DNA of 64,000 nucleotides from Shewanella olleyana (GTDB taxonomy: Bacteria > Pseudomonadota > Gammaproteobacteria > Enterobacterales > Shewanellaceae). Under the pieces are notes generated by a model. That model worked only from the letters and a program-made list of their open reading frames with translations. It was not told the DNA's origin and ran no database searches. Below are positions 9,501-17,226 of this stretch, piece after piece (the first letter of the stretch is position 1; the number at the start of each line of letters is the position of its first letter). The position numbers and the translations under genes were made by a program. Where the stretch lies: contig NZ_JAKILD010000003.1 in NCBI RefSeq assembly GCF_023283825.1, positions 124,001-188,000 on the forward strand. The letters run 5' to 3'.

Positions 9501-10372
9501 CCATTGTCGGTGTGCAACCCTTTGGTGGACGTGGTCTTTCAGGGACTGGGCCAAAAGCCGGCGGCCCAAATTACCTATCACGTTTGGTAAAAGAAAAAGC
9601 CACACCTGATGTCAATGATGTGGATTTAATACCACCCCAAGCCATTGAAAAGGATTGTGATGCACAGTCTATATCCGAAGCAACATTGTTGCTGGATAGA
9701 GCCAATGAAGTTGAAAAGCAATGGCGTTTAACCGACTTAAATACCCGTACCTCTTGTGTACGTCAGTTACTGGCTAAAATCGCCCATGTTGATATTGTTG
9801 ATGACTTGGCAGACGATTTAAACTACACCTTAAAGGTGTCTCGAGATCAGTTAATCGATATTGAAAAGCGCTTGAAAAAGCCAAAGGTGCTACCTGGACC
9901 AACAGGTGAATCCAATATCCTTTACTTAGAAAACCGCGGAAATATTATTTGTTTTGCCGATGAAAACGTTAGCTTCCACTTCTGGGTACTCTCAATCGTA
10001 ACAGCATTGGCTACAGGTAATACTGTTATCACCGTGGTATCTGATTTGTACCATGATGAAGCGCTGGTATTTAGAGATAAGTTGATAGCAACCGGTGCAG
10101 ACAAAGATATCTTCCAAGTGGCAAGGCATCGCCACTTACCAACACTATTGGCACATCCTAAATTATCAGGAGTGGTCATTGACAGTAACTGCGATCGTAA
10201 ACATTACATCAGTGAGAAACTGGCTGAACGTCAAGGAGCTATATTGCCTGTGATCAGTTCTGAATATTTCGATAACTTGATCCAGCGTCTTCTGACTGAA
10301 AAAACCATCAGTATTGATATTACAGCATCGGGTGGTAACACCTCACTGATGACGTTAGTTGAAGATGATTAA
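6548..10372 (+). CDS. putA: Bifunctional proline dehydrogenase / L-glutamate-gamma-semialdehyde dehydrogenase
   Basis: Oxidises proline to glutamate through pyrroline-5-carboxylate in one channelled polypeptide at the membrane. The FAD-dependent proline dehydrogenase barrel covers roughly residues 60-540 (YSYDMLGEGA, RLVKGAYWD, TYPQFATHNAYT-like block IYPQFATHNAYT). The aldehyde dehydrogenase domain follows, with the AETGGQN glutamate segment and the SAGQRCSALR catalytic Cys (Cys824). A C-terminal domain is also present. I chose ATG 6548 because GGGGA lies seven bases upstream. TTG 6506 and ATG 6512 are alternatives with poorer ribosome sites. The N-terminal ribbon-helix-helix of trifunctional PutA is absent, so it cannot repress itself and must be regulated by something else. 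Confidence 0.96.
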   Translation: MLFEGKLISDCPIRQKIRDFYRIDENIAVDHILPLAEINVSARSKAWERARQMVLKIRQDQSGNGAIDALLNEYSLSSEEGVVLMCLAEALLRVPDKHTQDMLIRDKISQGHWSNHLGSSDSLFVNASSWGLLITGSVVDYADRRTKDRFGLLKKTIGRLGEPVIRTSMNYAMKIMGKQFVMGETIVAATERAATKEQQGYVYSYDMLGEGARTMDDARRYLASYQDAIETIGKVALASGKNDPRKVPGISVKLSAIHPRYEFTHKSRVMNEIVPKLKALCLQAKKYNIGLTVDAEESERLDISLDVIEAVFSDDDLAGWNGFGIALQAYQKRAIFVVDWLRELTVRVGRRMMVRLVKGAYWDTEIKNAQKDGHNHFPVFTRKSSTDVSFHACANKLLGYRDTIYPQFATHNAYTAATIVELAGDDKEGFEFQCLHGMGDSLYDQIVSGEHIQCRIYAPVGYHEDLLAYLVRRLLENGANSSFVNAIVDESKPVESLLEDPVEKTQRLKEKYNQQILKPIALYYGEDGEDRDNSKGLDLTNINEITPLKESLDNWFTSKQLSASDVPEGAVAVKNPANHNEIIGYHHFHDKDAMLAMIDTAQTAFTSWSQVSVIERASLLTRIADILERHTDELIALCIKEAGKVAQDGIDEVREAVDFCRYYANRAIELAEDDRLEPRGVVLCISPWNFPLAIFLGQVAAAIATGNTVLAKSAEQTSLIALRAIELMKYVGLPEGVVQAVIAPGSLVGSVILPDERIQTVMFTGSTETGTKISQILSERGGHQVPLIAETGGQNCMIVDSTALPEQVVDDVISSGFQSAGQRCSALRVLFLQEDIADNVITMLKGALAELHVGNPEFLSTDIGPVIDQKALSALNAHSDYMKDYGKLLYQCEVSTEVADNEHFFFAPRLYEINDISVLKREVFGPCVHIVRFKGDEIENVIDSINSTGFGLTMGIHTRIEHRAIELARLSRAGNVYINRNMIGAIVGVQPFGGRGLSGTGPKAGGPNYLSRLVKEKATPDVNDVDLIPPQAIEKDCDAQSISEATLLLDRANEVEKQWRLTDLNTRTSCVRQLLAKIAHVDIVDDLADDLNYTLKVSRDQLIDIEKRLKKPKVLPGPTGESNILYLENRGNIICFADENVSFHFWVLSIVTALATGNTVITVVSDLYHDEALVFRDKLIATGADKDIFQVARHRHLPTLLAHPKLSGVVIDSNCDRKHYISEKLAERQGAILPVISSEYFDNLIQRLLTEKTISIDITASGGNTSLMTLVEDD

Positions 10373-10423
10373 CGCTAAATGTAAATAAGCTCAACCCAGG
10401 CAAAAGCGACTTAATAGCCAAAT

Positions 10424-10452
10424 AAAAGGCCTCAACATTGTTGAGGCCTTTT
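10424..10452 (+). terminator. Rho-independent terminator of putA
   Basis: AAAAGGCCTCAACA / TGTTGAGGCCTTTT hairpin followed by a T-run, 50 bp after the putA stop. Confidence 0.9.
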
Positions 10453-10556
10453 TTGTCTCTTAACTCGATATGACAGTTAACTAAATCTAAACAATTGACT
10501 CTAAATTACCTAATCTAAATTACCGATTTTAAATCAACTAACCTAAACCAATCTAA

Positions 10557-10844
10557 TTAAGCCGTTCTGGCGACTTTTACATAGCGTTTTAAGGCATTAA
10601 TAACTCGAGTGATGCCATAACAAATCAAAGCAGGAACTAAAGTTAATATCGTGATTTTTAAAAAGGATATCGCAATCACCAATAACCCTATGGCTTTAGG
10701 CTCGCCATGGGGTTCTGGAGAGTTTGCGTTTATTAATCCTGCCCACTGAGTCAATTCAACAGACCATAAAAAGATGCTAAAAAATACCGAAACCAACATA
10801 ATTATCGCGCTGCGTTTGATCCAATCTTGTGTAACAAACTTCAT
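10557..10844 (-). CDS. Small two-helix membrane protein, unknown
   Basis: A 95-residue protein with two hydrophobic helices (about residues 11-35, SAIIMLVSVFFSIFLWSVEL, and 53-80, GLLVIAISFLKITILTLVPA) and a basic tail. Its start overlaps the stop of the DUF4405 gene by four bases (ATGA), so the two are translationally coupled. I do not recognise a family. Position suggests an accessory subunit of the b-type membrane protein encoded upstream. Confidence 0.65.
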   Translation of the reverse strand: MKFVTQDWIKRSAIIMLVSVFFSIFLWSVELTQWAGLINANSPEPHGEPKAIGLLVIAISFLKITILTLVPALICYGITRVINALKRYVKVARTA

Positions 10845-11401
10845 TTCACCACCTCATTTGAGCTAATACCATCAGCAATTTGGTTGGTCTTTTTAGTCAA
10901 CATTCTCTTGGTCATACTTTTAATCCATGGCCAGTGCATGGCTAAATGAATCCCTAACATTGGCATAAGTAAATTACCTAAATCATGATGTATTTTTGAC
11001 CACACAGGCAGGATTTCTAACGGAATGCCTAACAGGGGAAAAATCACTTCAGAGACCAAAAAACCACTTAATATCACCATTAACATAGCCAAATAAAAAA
11101 GTGCATCCCAGATAGCGTTAAAGCGACTTTCGCCTGATAACTTACCGACAAACTTTTTTGGCAGTGCTTTTAACCAATCCCAATGCAACAATAAATGGAT
11201 CACTAGCGGAACAATAAACACCACACTTAACCATTCATGGAGTGCAATTCCTGTAGCCCTTGGCGCGCATACCAATACAAACCCCACCAGCAACCAAAGG
11301 TTCATTACAAAACGAGTTTTACTTAAATCATCTTTCCAGCTTTTATTTTGCAACGAGCGCTGAGTTTGATTGTTCTCTCGGTCATTCTTTGTTTGTTCCA
11401 T
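10841..11401 (-). CDS. DUF4405-type four-helix membrane protein, likely cytochrome b-like
   Basis: 186 residues: a polar, charged N-terminus, then four membrane helices (about 31-50, 55-76, 97-120, 139-160). Histidines are placed as in b-haem four-helix bundles: His55, His69 and His73 in helix 2, and His138/139, His152 and His156 in helix 4. The repeated HWDWLK / HWPWIK endings suggest internal duplication. DUF4405 proteins resemble the haem-b subunits of Ni-Fe hydrogenase and formate dehydrogenase. The first gene of a two-gene operon with a small membrane protein. It is close to a ToxR-like regulator and a periplasmic multihaem protein, so a role passing electrons to the periplasm is possible. 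Haem binding is inferred. Confidence 0.72.
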   Translation of the reverse strand: MEQTKNDRENNQTQRSLQNKSWKDDLSKTRFVMNLWLLVGFVLVCAPRATGIALHEWLSVVFIVPLVIHLLLHWDWLKALPKKFVGKLSGESRFNAIWDALFYLAMLMVILSGFLVSEVIFPLLGIPLEILPVWSKIHHDLGNLLMPMLGIHLAMHWPWIKSMTKRMLTKKTNQIADGISSNEVVK

Positions 11402-11730
11402 ATTGCTCTCAGTGATGTATTGGGCTAAATAATTGTCGTTTTAACAAAGGGAAACTTTGTTTATTAACAGGCATGAATTATTACAAGCTAATTGACTTTA
11501 TCAACTAAATTTACAGAACATTACATTAGAGAATATGACAGCAGTAAAACTAAAAAAGCTCATTAAATGAAAGAATAACGGGGGATTCATGCCAATCAAA
11601 AAAGATAATGGGCATACAAAGCAATATTTGAAAAACAATATAAAAAAATAATAAAACAACGCTAGAAACGCTGTAGACAACCATTAAAAATCAACAACTT
11701 AAAAGAGAACGCTAGAAATGAGGGTAGTTG
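11402..11730. other. Intergenic region
   Basis: AT-rich, about 330 bp, between two minus-strand operons. No gene, repeat or clear terminator was seen. The DUF4405 promoter should lie here. Confidence 0.35.
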
Positions 11731-12249
11731 TTAATTTACTAACCTACAACCACATACGGTATTACTGGGCTGAAATAACACCACAGCAAAGTCTTTTGCT
11801 TCATCTTGTTCAATGATTTGCACGCTAAGGTTATGCATGCCATCACGAGTCAAATTAAGATTACTCACATAGGATAAATACTGATAATGCTCGGGTACCT
11901 GCTGATTTTCAGTCAATGGGCTTTCTTGCTTAGTGTTCACTGAAATATCATAAATCCTGTTTTCAGTATCGACACTGTTTACCTTACCTTGCATCGATAC
12001 CGTTCCCGCCGAACTGCCATCGATATTAAAGTATCGATAATGCACCTGAGCTTGACCATCTTTAGATAACATATCCACCAAGAGGTAATGGTTACTGTCT
12101 TGTTGGCCATTATTGCGATTAAACAACTCAGAGCTGCAGCTGAGCATAAAACTCGGTGAACTTGAGGTTAAGCTGGCTATGACCCCAATGCTGCAGAGCA
12201 ATAAGGTTAATATGGTGATATTAATCACCCAACGCCAAGTCCTAGTCAT
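11731..12249 (-). CDS. Single-pass periplasmic protein, probable partner of the ToxR-like regulator
   Basis: Start set at ATG 12249, which has a strong GGGAGG six bases upstream (the in-frame ATG at 12273 lacks this). This gives 172 residues. An N-terminal membrane anchor (about residues 7-24, VINITILTLLLCSIGVIA) is followed by a periplasmic beta-rich domain. Cysteines include one early (SCSSELF) and a C-terminal Cys-Gly-Cys, which could form redox-active pairs. It lies 33 bp after the regulator gene on the same strand. The layout (membrane regulator followed by a small membrane-anchored periplasmic protein) mirrors toxR-toxS, but I cannot claim homology to ToxS. Its function is unknown. Confidence 0.6.
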   Translation of the reverse strand: MTRTWRWVINITILTLLLCSIGVIASLTSSSPSFMLSCSSELFNRNNGQQDSNHYLLVDMLSKDGQAQVHYRYFNIDGSSAGTVSMQGKVNSVDTENRIYDISVNTKQESPLTENQQVPEHYQYLSYVSNLNLTRDGMHNLSVQIIEQDEAKDFAVVLFQPSNTVCGCRLVN

Positions 12250-12282
12250 TGCTAACCTCCCTACAACATCCAATTTGTTGAA

Positions 12283-13029
12283 TTAACCACATATCTCAAC
12301 TCCTTCTAACCACTGCTGACTAATAAACTTTTTAGGCTGCCTGAGGTCGCTGATTTTTAAATTACGGATGACCGATTGACCAAAGTGGTCACCACGTAAG
12401 GTTATGTTGAGTACCTGTTCATCGTGCGACAAAGATAAGTAGATACTTTTCCAAGGCGTTATCGCACACTGAGAAAACTTTTGCTGTATTTGCATGCCCT
12501 GTTCTTTTAGCAATGCATTATTGGTTTTCGAGCGAGAATACAAGATAACATCGACAGATTGACCTGAAGCCAACTTAACGCTAGAGACGCTGTTTGGCAT
12601 AACAGGTAAGGTTTTTGGCGGAGTAAAATCAATCAACACCATAGCGCTAATTAAACCAGAAACAATCAAGGTGATAGCAGTAATCATTGCAACACGAGGT
12701 AAATTACGCCATGAAAATACCGCTTTTTTACGACTACGATGATGCTTTAATAAGTAGCCATGACCTTTAACTGTCTCGATTAAAGACTCGTATTGCTGCC
12801 CTAAAAAAGCACGCAAAGTAAAAATAGCATGGGCGACAGATGCATCGCTTAAAGGCTGCTCTTGGCCATTACCAGCTTTTAACAAAGGCTTGGCCACGAC
12901 CTTACCTTGGTAATCAATTAATAAGTTCAGTACTTGTAACTCCGCGCGTGGAAGACGCCAAGTTTCGCCACTGTCGGTATTAGTCAATTCACCCTTTGCT
13001 TCGTCAAATCTGCAATGGCCTAATTGCAT
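12283..13029 (-). CDS. ToxR/CadC-like membrane-anchored winged-helix transcriptional regulator
   Basis: 248 residues. An N-terminal OmpR-type winged helix (about 1-95, with LPRAELQVLNLL, VAHAIFTLRAFL and IETVKGHGYLL) is followed by a basic linker, one membrane helix (about 113-135) and a periplasmic domain of about 110 residues. That domain holds exactly two cysteines, Cys188 and Cys247, 59 apart. ToxR has a comparable pair about 57 apart that forms a disulphide. This is a one-component sensor that binds DNA while membrane-bound. The 3' neighbour is a candidate accessory protein. The divergent gene encodes a Tat-exported cytochrome, a likely target. Redox sensing is inferred from the cysteines. 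Confidence 0.8.
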   Translation of the reverse strand: MQLGHCRFDEAKGELTNTDSGETWRLPRAELQVLNLLIDYQGKVVAKPLLKAGNGQEQPLSDASVAHAIFTLRAFLGQQYESLIETVKGHGYLLKHHRSRKKAVFSWRNLPRVAMITAITLIVSGLISAMVLIDFTPPKTLPVMPNSVSSVKLASGQSVDVILYSRSKTNNALLKEQGMQIQQKFSQCAITPWKSIYLSLSHDEQVLNITLRGDHFGQSVIRNLKISDLRQPKKFISQQWLEGVEICG

Positions 13030-13513
13030 TGTTACATCCCAAAAGCTACTTAATATTATCAGTCTAAAACAAACCTCAAAATATTCTGTGATCCTGCGTA
13101 ATTTATCTCTGTTCTATTGCAAACTTTGGGTTAAAACTTGAGTGAATAATAATGAAATGCGACACGAATCACACAAATTAACAATATAAATGCAACCCAA
13201 AAATCCATTGATAGTCACTTTAATGTTCATTAATCTTATAAATAGAGTGACCCACTTCACGATTATGTTGAACCACACCGAATATTCACTTTATTTTACT
13301 CACTAAAAAGTCTCAATCATCTGCTCTTTCAATGCCTAATTAACCAACAGATTTATTTGCTTTACATCACAAAATTAATTCCTTCATCACTTACATTTAA
13401 CTCATCGAGCAGCATTGAATGATTCAGATAAGAAGCAGACTCGAAGAGATGAATACAAGCATTCAAGCTTGCTATCAATAGATAGCAATAACAGAAGATA
13501 TAGGGTGATTATT
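13030..13513. promoter_or_regulatory. Divergent control region between ToxR-like regulator and split-Soret cytochrome
   Basis: About 480 bp, AT-rich, between divergent genes, and the natural place for the membrane regulator to act. The reading frame that extends upstream of 13514 (from 13415) lacks signal features and is taken as untranslated leader. I could not define an operator. Confidence 0.35.
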
Positions 13514-14338
13514 ATGAGCATAAACAGACGTCAGGCATTAACCCAAATTATTGGCATTAGCACCGTTGCAGCAGGCGCAACCTTAGTGGGCACTTCGGCA
13601 TTTGCAGCTACTGATGCTGATGGCAATTTCCGTTTAGAACTTGGTGATAAATTAAAATATGTGCCATTAGATGCGATGGCAACAGCAAAATTAGCCTACG
13701 AAACAGGTGGGGGTTGTATGCATCAGGTTTTCCATTCTATCGTGACTAAACTGGCCGAATCCTCAAGTGCTGATGCCGAAAACTTTGCCTCTATTCCTAC
13801 AGCACTCGCTGGCTATGGTTGGGCAGGTATTGTGGGACAAGGTACTATTTGCGGTAACTTAAACGCAGCAGGCATGTTGATTAATATTCTTGATGATATT
13901 AACGGCCAAAATTCAGCGATTATTGCTGCGTCATTCCGTTACTACGAACGAACAGACTTACCACTATCTTCTGATGAGTTTGTCGCAGGTATTGGCTCTA
14001 CAGCAGAAAAAAGCGAACTTGTAGGTAAAACTTCAGTGGCTAATAGTCCATTATGTCATTCATCAATCAGTAATTGGTCAGGAGTTAATGGTGGTAAACC
14101 ATTTGTTGAAAAAGGAGAACGCTGCAAACGCCTCTCGGCCAGTATGGCTTACTATATTGTAGACCTACTTAACCGCGCCTATGCCGCTGAAGATATCTCA
14201 ATTTTACCTGAAGCAATGGCATCAGAAGAAACTCAGGCTTGCCAAACCTGTCACGGCACCACTGAAACTATGGGCTCAGCTGCCAGTGTGAAAGGCGATT
14301 TAGAGTGTCAAACATGTCATACCGGCCACTTCAATTAA
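13514..14338 (+). CDS. Split-Soret-type dihaem cytochrome c, Tat-exported
   Basis: ATG 13514 is preferred because it directly precedes a twin-arginine signal (INRRQALTQ, a hydrophobic stretch, then SAFA around residue 31). The mature protein has two CxxCH haem sites near the C-terminus (Cys243/Cys246/His247 and Cys265/Cys268/His269). Four further cysteines, at 68, 113, 181 and 204, lie in contexts GGGCMH, GTICGN, SPLCHSS and GERCKR. This resembles split-Soret cytochrome c of sulphate reducers and the C_GCAxxG_C_C family, in which cysteines hold an Fe-S centre. It is probably a periplasmic electron carrier or reductase. Partner and substrate are unknown. It is followed after 10 bp by a lipoprotein gene and is divergent from a ToxR-like regulator. 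Confidence 0.78.
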   Translation: MSINRRQALTQIIGISTVAAGATLVGTSAFAATDADGNFRLELGDKLKYVPLDAMATAKLAYETGGGCMHQVFHSIVTKLAESSSADAENFASIPTALAGYGWAGIVGQGTICGNLNAAGMLINILDDINGQNSAIIAASFRYYERTDLPLSSDEFVAGIGSTAEKSELVGKTSVANSPLCHSSISNWSGVNGGKPFVEKGERCKRLSASMAYYIVDLLNRAYAAEDISILPEAMASEETQACQTCHGTTETMGSAASVKGDLECQTCHTGHFN

Positions 14339-14348
14339 GGAGCTTATT

Positions 14349-14903
14349 ATGAAACGTAAATTATTGAGCACCTTATTGGTAAGCTCGTTCCTACTCATTG
14401 GTTGTGGCAGTGATGATGATTCAAGTGTTGTTGACCCTGTTGAGCCACCTGTAGTTGAACCGCCAGTGGTTGTACCTCCGGTCACTGAAACCATAACTAT
14501 TGATGACACTGAAGCTGTCATCCTCACTGTTGATGAATATAATGCTGAGACTGGCGATTTAACCTTCACACTAGATAATGGAGATAGCTTAGCGATTACT
14601 GATGCTAGCGATTACAGCATCATGTATTTTGGCTATCCCGATCCTGCTTCGTCATCATCAAATGCTAAAGCGTGGAAGCGTTGGCATGTTAGTCAAACAT
14701 TTAATTGCGACACCAGCACTGAAGATGCTTGTGCAGGTATACTCACAGAAACCGAAACACAAGGACAATATAGCTTTAATGCTGTTGACCTTGACCTTGA
14801 AAGCAAAGCTGCTGCAGGTGCTGTAGAAGTGTTTAAAGTGGCTATTCAAATTCATGGGGCTAAGGCCACAAACGAATTCGAGCTAATTCCCGCAGGAGAA
14901 TAG
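14349..14903 (+). CDS. Lipoprotein with proline-rich linker and beta domain (resembles domain I of OmcA/MtrC-type proteins)
   Basis: 184 residues. The signal peptide ends in the lipobox LIGC (Cys19), followed by acidic GSDDDSS, which favours the outer membrane, and a Pro/Val/Glu-rich linker (about 28-48). The rest is a small beta-type domain containing AKAWKRWHVSQTFNCD and GQYSFNAVDL. The pattern (lipobox, linker, W-rich beta domain with a GxYxF strand) reminds me of the haem-free N-terminal domain of outer-membrane decahaem cytochromes, but no CxxCH is present. It is cotranscribed with the split-Soret cytochrome (10-bp gap, GGAGC ribosome site), so it may dock that protein at the outer membrane. 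The homology is tentative. Confidence 0.6.
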   Translation: MKRKLLSTLLVSSFLLIGCGSDDDSSVVDPVEPPVVEPPVVVPPVTETITIDDTEAVILTVDEYNAETGDLTFTLDNGDSLAITDASDYSIMYFGYPDPASSSSNAKAWKRWHVSQTFNCDTSTEDACAGILTETETQGQYSFNAVDLDLESKAAAGAVEVFKVAIQIHGAKATNEFELIPAGE

Positions 14904-14952
14904 CCATCACCCGACCTAGTCCCTTCCCCATAACAGGCATTAGGTTTTCACA

Positions 14953-14982
14953 GCCGTAGCGATTTGTTACGGCTTTTTTTGT
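14953..14982 (+). terminator. Rho-independent terminator
   Basis: GCCGTAGC / GTTACGGC stem followed by T7, 50 bp after the lipoprotein gene, ending the cytochrome-lipoprotein operon. Confidence 0.87.
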
Positions 14983-14998
14983 TTTTATATGTCTGTTT

Positions 14999-15160
14999 AT
15001 ACCAATCAGCATAAGAATATGCTCACTCTTACTGGTTAAAGTCGTTTATGACTTCGTTAGAAATTTTGTAGGTAGAGCAACTAGCTAGCTTCAACTCCTG
15101 CCTTGTTCTAAGTGGTTTTCCCCACGCAATATTTGATCAGTTATTTATCCCGATTGGTAT
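14999..15160. repeat. MITE-like element with ATACCAATC / GATTGGTAT ends
   Basis: A 162-bp non-coding element bounded by perfect 9-bp inverted ends, with an interior phrase CCTTGTTCTAAG shared with the element at 3106-3302. It lies between the lipoprotein and diguanylate cyclase genes, which converge on it. Confidence 0.68.
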
Positions 15161-15165
15161 TAGAT

Positions 15166-15193
15166 AGCAGGTAGCAGGTAGCAGGTAGCAGGT
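15166..15193. repeat. 7-bp tandem repeat (AGCAGGT)4
   Basis: Four exact copies of AGCAGGT, immediately beside the MITE-like element and 28 bp from the stop codon of the diguanylate cyclase gene. A likely length-variable locus. Confidence 0.92.
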
Positions 15194-15220
15194 AGGCTAT
15201 GTTTAGCGTGTTTAACTCAA

Positions 15221-16303
15221 TTAAGCGACAGTTAACTTTGTTTGAGTCAGGCTAGCTTTTTTCAACTTGAGTTTTTCTTTTTGGTTGCTTTTAACTTGAT
15301 CACTCTTGAGCTGATACATATTTTGATCTGCGATTTCAAACAGTTTGCTAACAGAATGATTCTTACCTTCGCCAAAAACATGACCCCAAGCAAAAGTAAG
15401 TTGAAAGCTGATGCCTTTATATTCAATCGTGCAGCAATTTTGTTCAATACGCTCAATAAAACGCTCGACTTCATTACATTGATTAGAAGTAGAAAAGACC
15501 AATACAAACTCATCCCCGCCGACACGTGAGATAATATCTGCGCTGCGAAACTCTTTGGCAAGCTTCAGCGAGAACTGAGCCAAAATATAGTCACCCGCTA
15601 GGTGGCCATGATTATCATTTATCTGCTTAAAATTATTTAAATCAAGATAAACAAAACAAAATTTGGAGTCACTTTCGCCTTTATTGCGTCGTAAATTACC
15701 TAACTTTTTTTCTAAGCCATAGCGATTAGATAATTTAGTTAAATGATCTTGCTGAGATTTATCGAGAAAATGCATTCTCGACACAGTAAGTGCAGTTTGC
15801 TCAGTGATAATGTCGAAGTAATTCAGCTCAAGGGGCGATAGTGAGACGATTTGCTCACCAAAGCTACCAAATGCCATAACCCCTAACGCCTTAGTATCAC
15901 CAAATAGCGGGTAATTCACCACGGACCGTAAATTAATTTGAGGGGTAACCTCATGATTTGCATTTGGTTCTATCATAAGATCTTCAGTATAAAAAATCTT
16001 ACGTTGACCCATCATCATCTTAAATATTGGGTCGCTATTACAATCAATACGCGGAACGATATTAGACATCGTATCGGCATTGGGGCCTACACCAGCCACA
16101 TGGTTAATCCAACCTGGATTCTTAGCATCTACAATGTATATCCATACATCAGTCAACCGAAACAACTTATTGGTTTCAGTTTGCAAGAAAGTAACCATTT
16201 CTTGAAAGGAACTCACTTTGTGTAATCCTTTACTCACCCGAACTAAAGAGTTAAAAAGCTCTGCATATCGTTCGTTTGAAGTGGGGCTTATTTCTGGTTT
16301 CAT
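15221..16303 (-). CDS. GAF-GGDEF diguanylate cyclase
   Basis: 360 residues. A GAF-type sensor region (about 25-175) precedes a GGDEF domain (about 185-335) with the intact active-site motif GGDEF at 262-266. This makes cyclic di-GMP from two GTP. An RSAD sequence at 253-256 is a correctly placed RxxD inhibitory site, so product feedback is expected. There is no membrane segment or signal peptide, so a cytoplasmic ligand or redox cue sensed by GAF is likely. The basic tail after residue 335 is not part of the fold. Monocistronic. The ligand is unknown. Confidence 0.92.
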   Translation of the reverse strand: MKPEISPTSNERYAELFNSLVRVSKGLHKVSSFQEMVTFLQTETNKLFRLTDVWIYIVDAKNPGWINHVAGVGPNADTMSNIVPRIDCNSDPIFKMMMGQRKIFYTEDLMIEPNANHEVTPQINLRSVVNYPLFGDTKALGVMAFGSFGEQIVSLSPLELNYFDIITEQTALTVSRMHFLDKSQQDHLTKLSNRYGLEKKLGNLRRNKGESDSKFCFVYLDLNNFKQINDNHGHLAGDYILAQFSLKLAKEFRSADIISRVGGDEFVLVFSTSNQCNEVERFIERIEQNCCTIEYKGISFQLTFAWGHVFGEGKNHSVSKLFEIADQNMYQLKSDQVKSNQKEKLKLKKASLTQTKLTVA

Positions 16304-16701
16304 AGGTTTAGGGGGCTTAATACCACTTTAGAAAATACATCAACCATTGTACGGGCGTTTCTTTCAGTGCTCGCATTCACGTCATCAGCATTTGTCGCAG
16401 GTTAAATTAAAAGTTTTCTTGGCTGATTGAGTCTAGCTAATCATTAATTTTATCCTACAAAAAATACCAGATTACAGCTACAAATTTATGAAAGTTATAG
16501 GAAAAGCGAGAGTTCAATCAAATTTTCAGCAAACTCCTTTTTTAACCACTATATAGTTTTTAGTTTGCAACCCGTTAAAGCAGTAAAGCTTAAGCCATTT
16601 GAGTACTAACCAAGAGATTTCCTCTCATAATGAAATCATTAATTTGTTAAAATGGAATAATGTGTAATTAAAAGATCATTAAAAACTTAAGTAATCAAGC
16701 T
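16304..16701. other. Intergenic, divergent promoter region
   Basis: About 400 AT-rich bases between divergent genes. No further feature seen. Confidence 0.35.
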
Positions 16702-17148
16702 ATGACCGAAAAAGAATCGCTATTAAAAAGCTTATTAGACATCTTGATATCGCAACGTCAAACCGCCCTCGCCGCCGCTGAGGATGCTCATAACGACGCC
16801 ACTAATGAACAAAGTGTCGCTGAAACCCAATATGACACTATTGGTTTAGAGGCTGCATATTTAGCCCACGGTCAGTCGCAACGTGTAGCAGATATTGATG
16901 TGATGCTTAAACAATTGAAAGCCTTACCTTTACGTGATTTTAGCGCTGAAGATGAAATAACCTTAGGTGCAATCATCACTTTACAAGGTGGTTTGACTTT
17001 TTGGTTAATGCCAGTCTGCGGAGGCATAAAACTCGATGACGGTAAGATTGTCGTTATCACTCCGCAATCCCCTCTGGGACAAAAGCTGGACAATGCAGAA
17101 GCGGGTGAAAAACTTGATGATGGCAGGTTAATTGCCGCTGTGCGATAA
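16702..17148 (+). CDS. GreA/GreB-family-like transcript cleavage factor relative
   Basis: 148 residues. The N-terminal half is an Ala/Glu/Gln-rich helical region (about 8-75) fitting a coiled coil. The C-terminal half (about 80-148) matches the GreA/B C-terminal FKBP-like domain, ending with ITPQSPLGQKLDNAEAGE, the counterpart of the SPIARALxGKxxGD motif of GreA. Gre factors insert their coiled coil in the RNA polymerase secondary channel, and two acidic residues at the tip stimulate RNA cleavage. Here an acidic-rich candidate tip (AEDAHNDATNE) is present, but I cannot align it with certainty. It is distinct from canonical GreA by shorter length and low similarity, so it may be a regulator rather than a cleavage factor. 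Confidence 0.68.
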   Translation: MTEKESLLKSLLDILISQRQTALAAAEDAHNDATNEQSVAETQYDTIGLEAAYLAHGQSQRVADIDVMLKQLKALPLRDFSAEDEITLGAIITLQGGLTFWLMPVCGGIKLDDGKIVVITPQSPLGQKLDNAEAGEKLDDGRLIAAVR

Positions 17149-17164
17149 GCCTTATAATGTATTG

Positions 17165-17217
17165 CGATAAAAGAGTTAATTTAAACTCTGAAGTTTAAAT
17201 TAACTCAAATTTTATCG
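17165..17217. terminator. Bidirectional terminator
   Basis: A long stem (GAGTTAATTTAAACT / AGTTTAAATTAACTC) between A-rich and T-rich flanks, extended by CGATAAAA / TTTTATCG. It sits between the convergent Gre-like and chemoreceptor genes. Confidence 0.85.
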
Positions 17218-17226
17218 ACTCTTGAA

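Noticed and set aside
13415..13513. 33-codon N-terminal extension of the split-Soret gene
   Set aside because: The twin-arginine signal begins at 13514; the extension would displace it.
15262..15561. Minus-strand frame of 99 codons within the diguanylate cyclase gene
   Set aside because: Shadow of the GGDEF domain in another frame.
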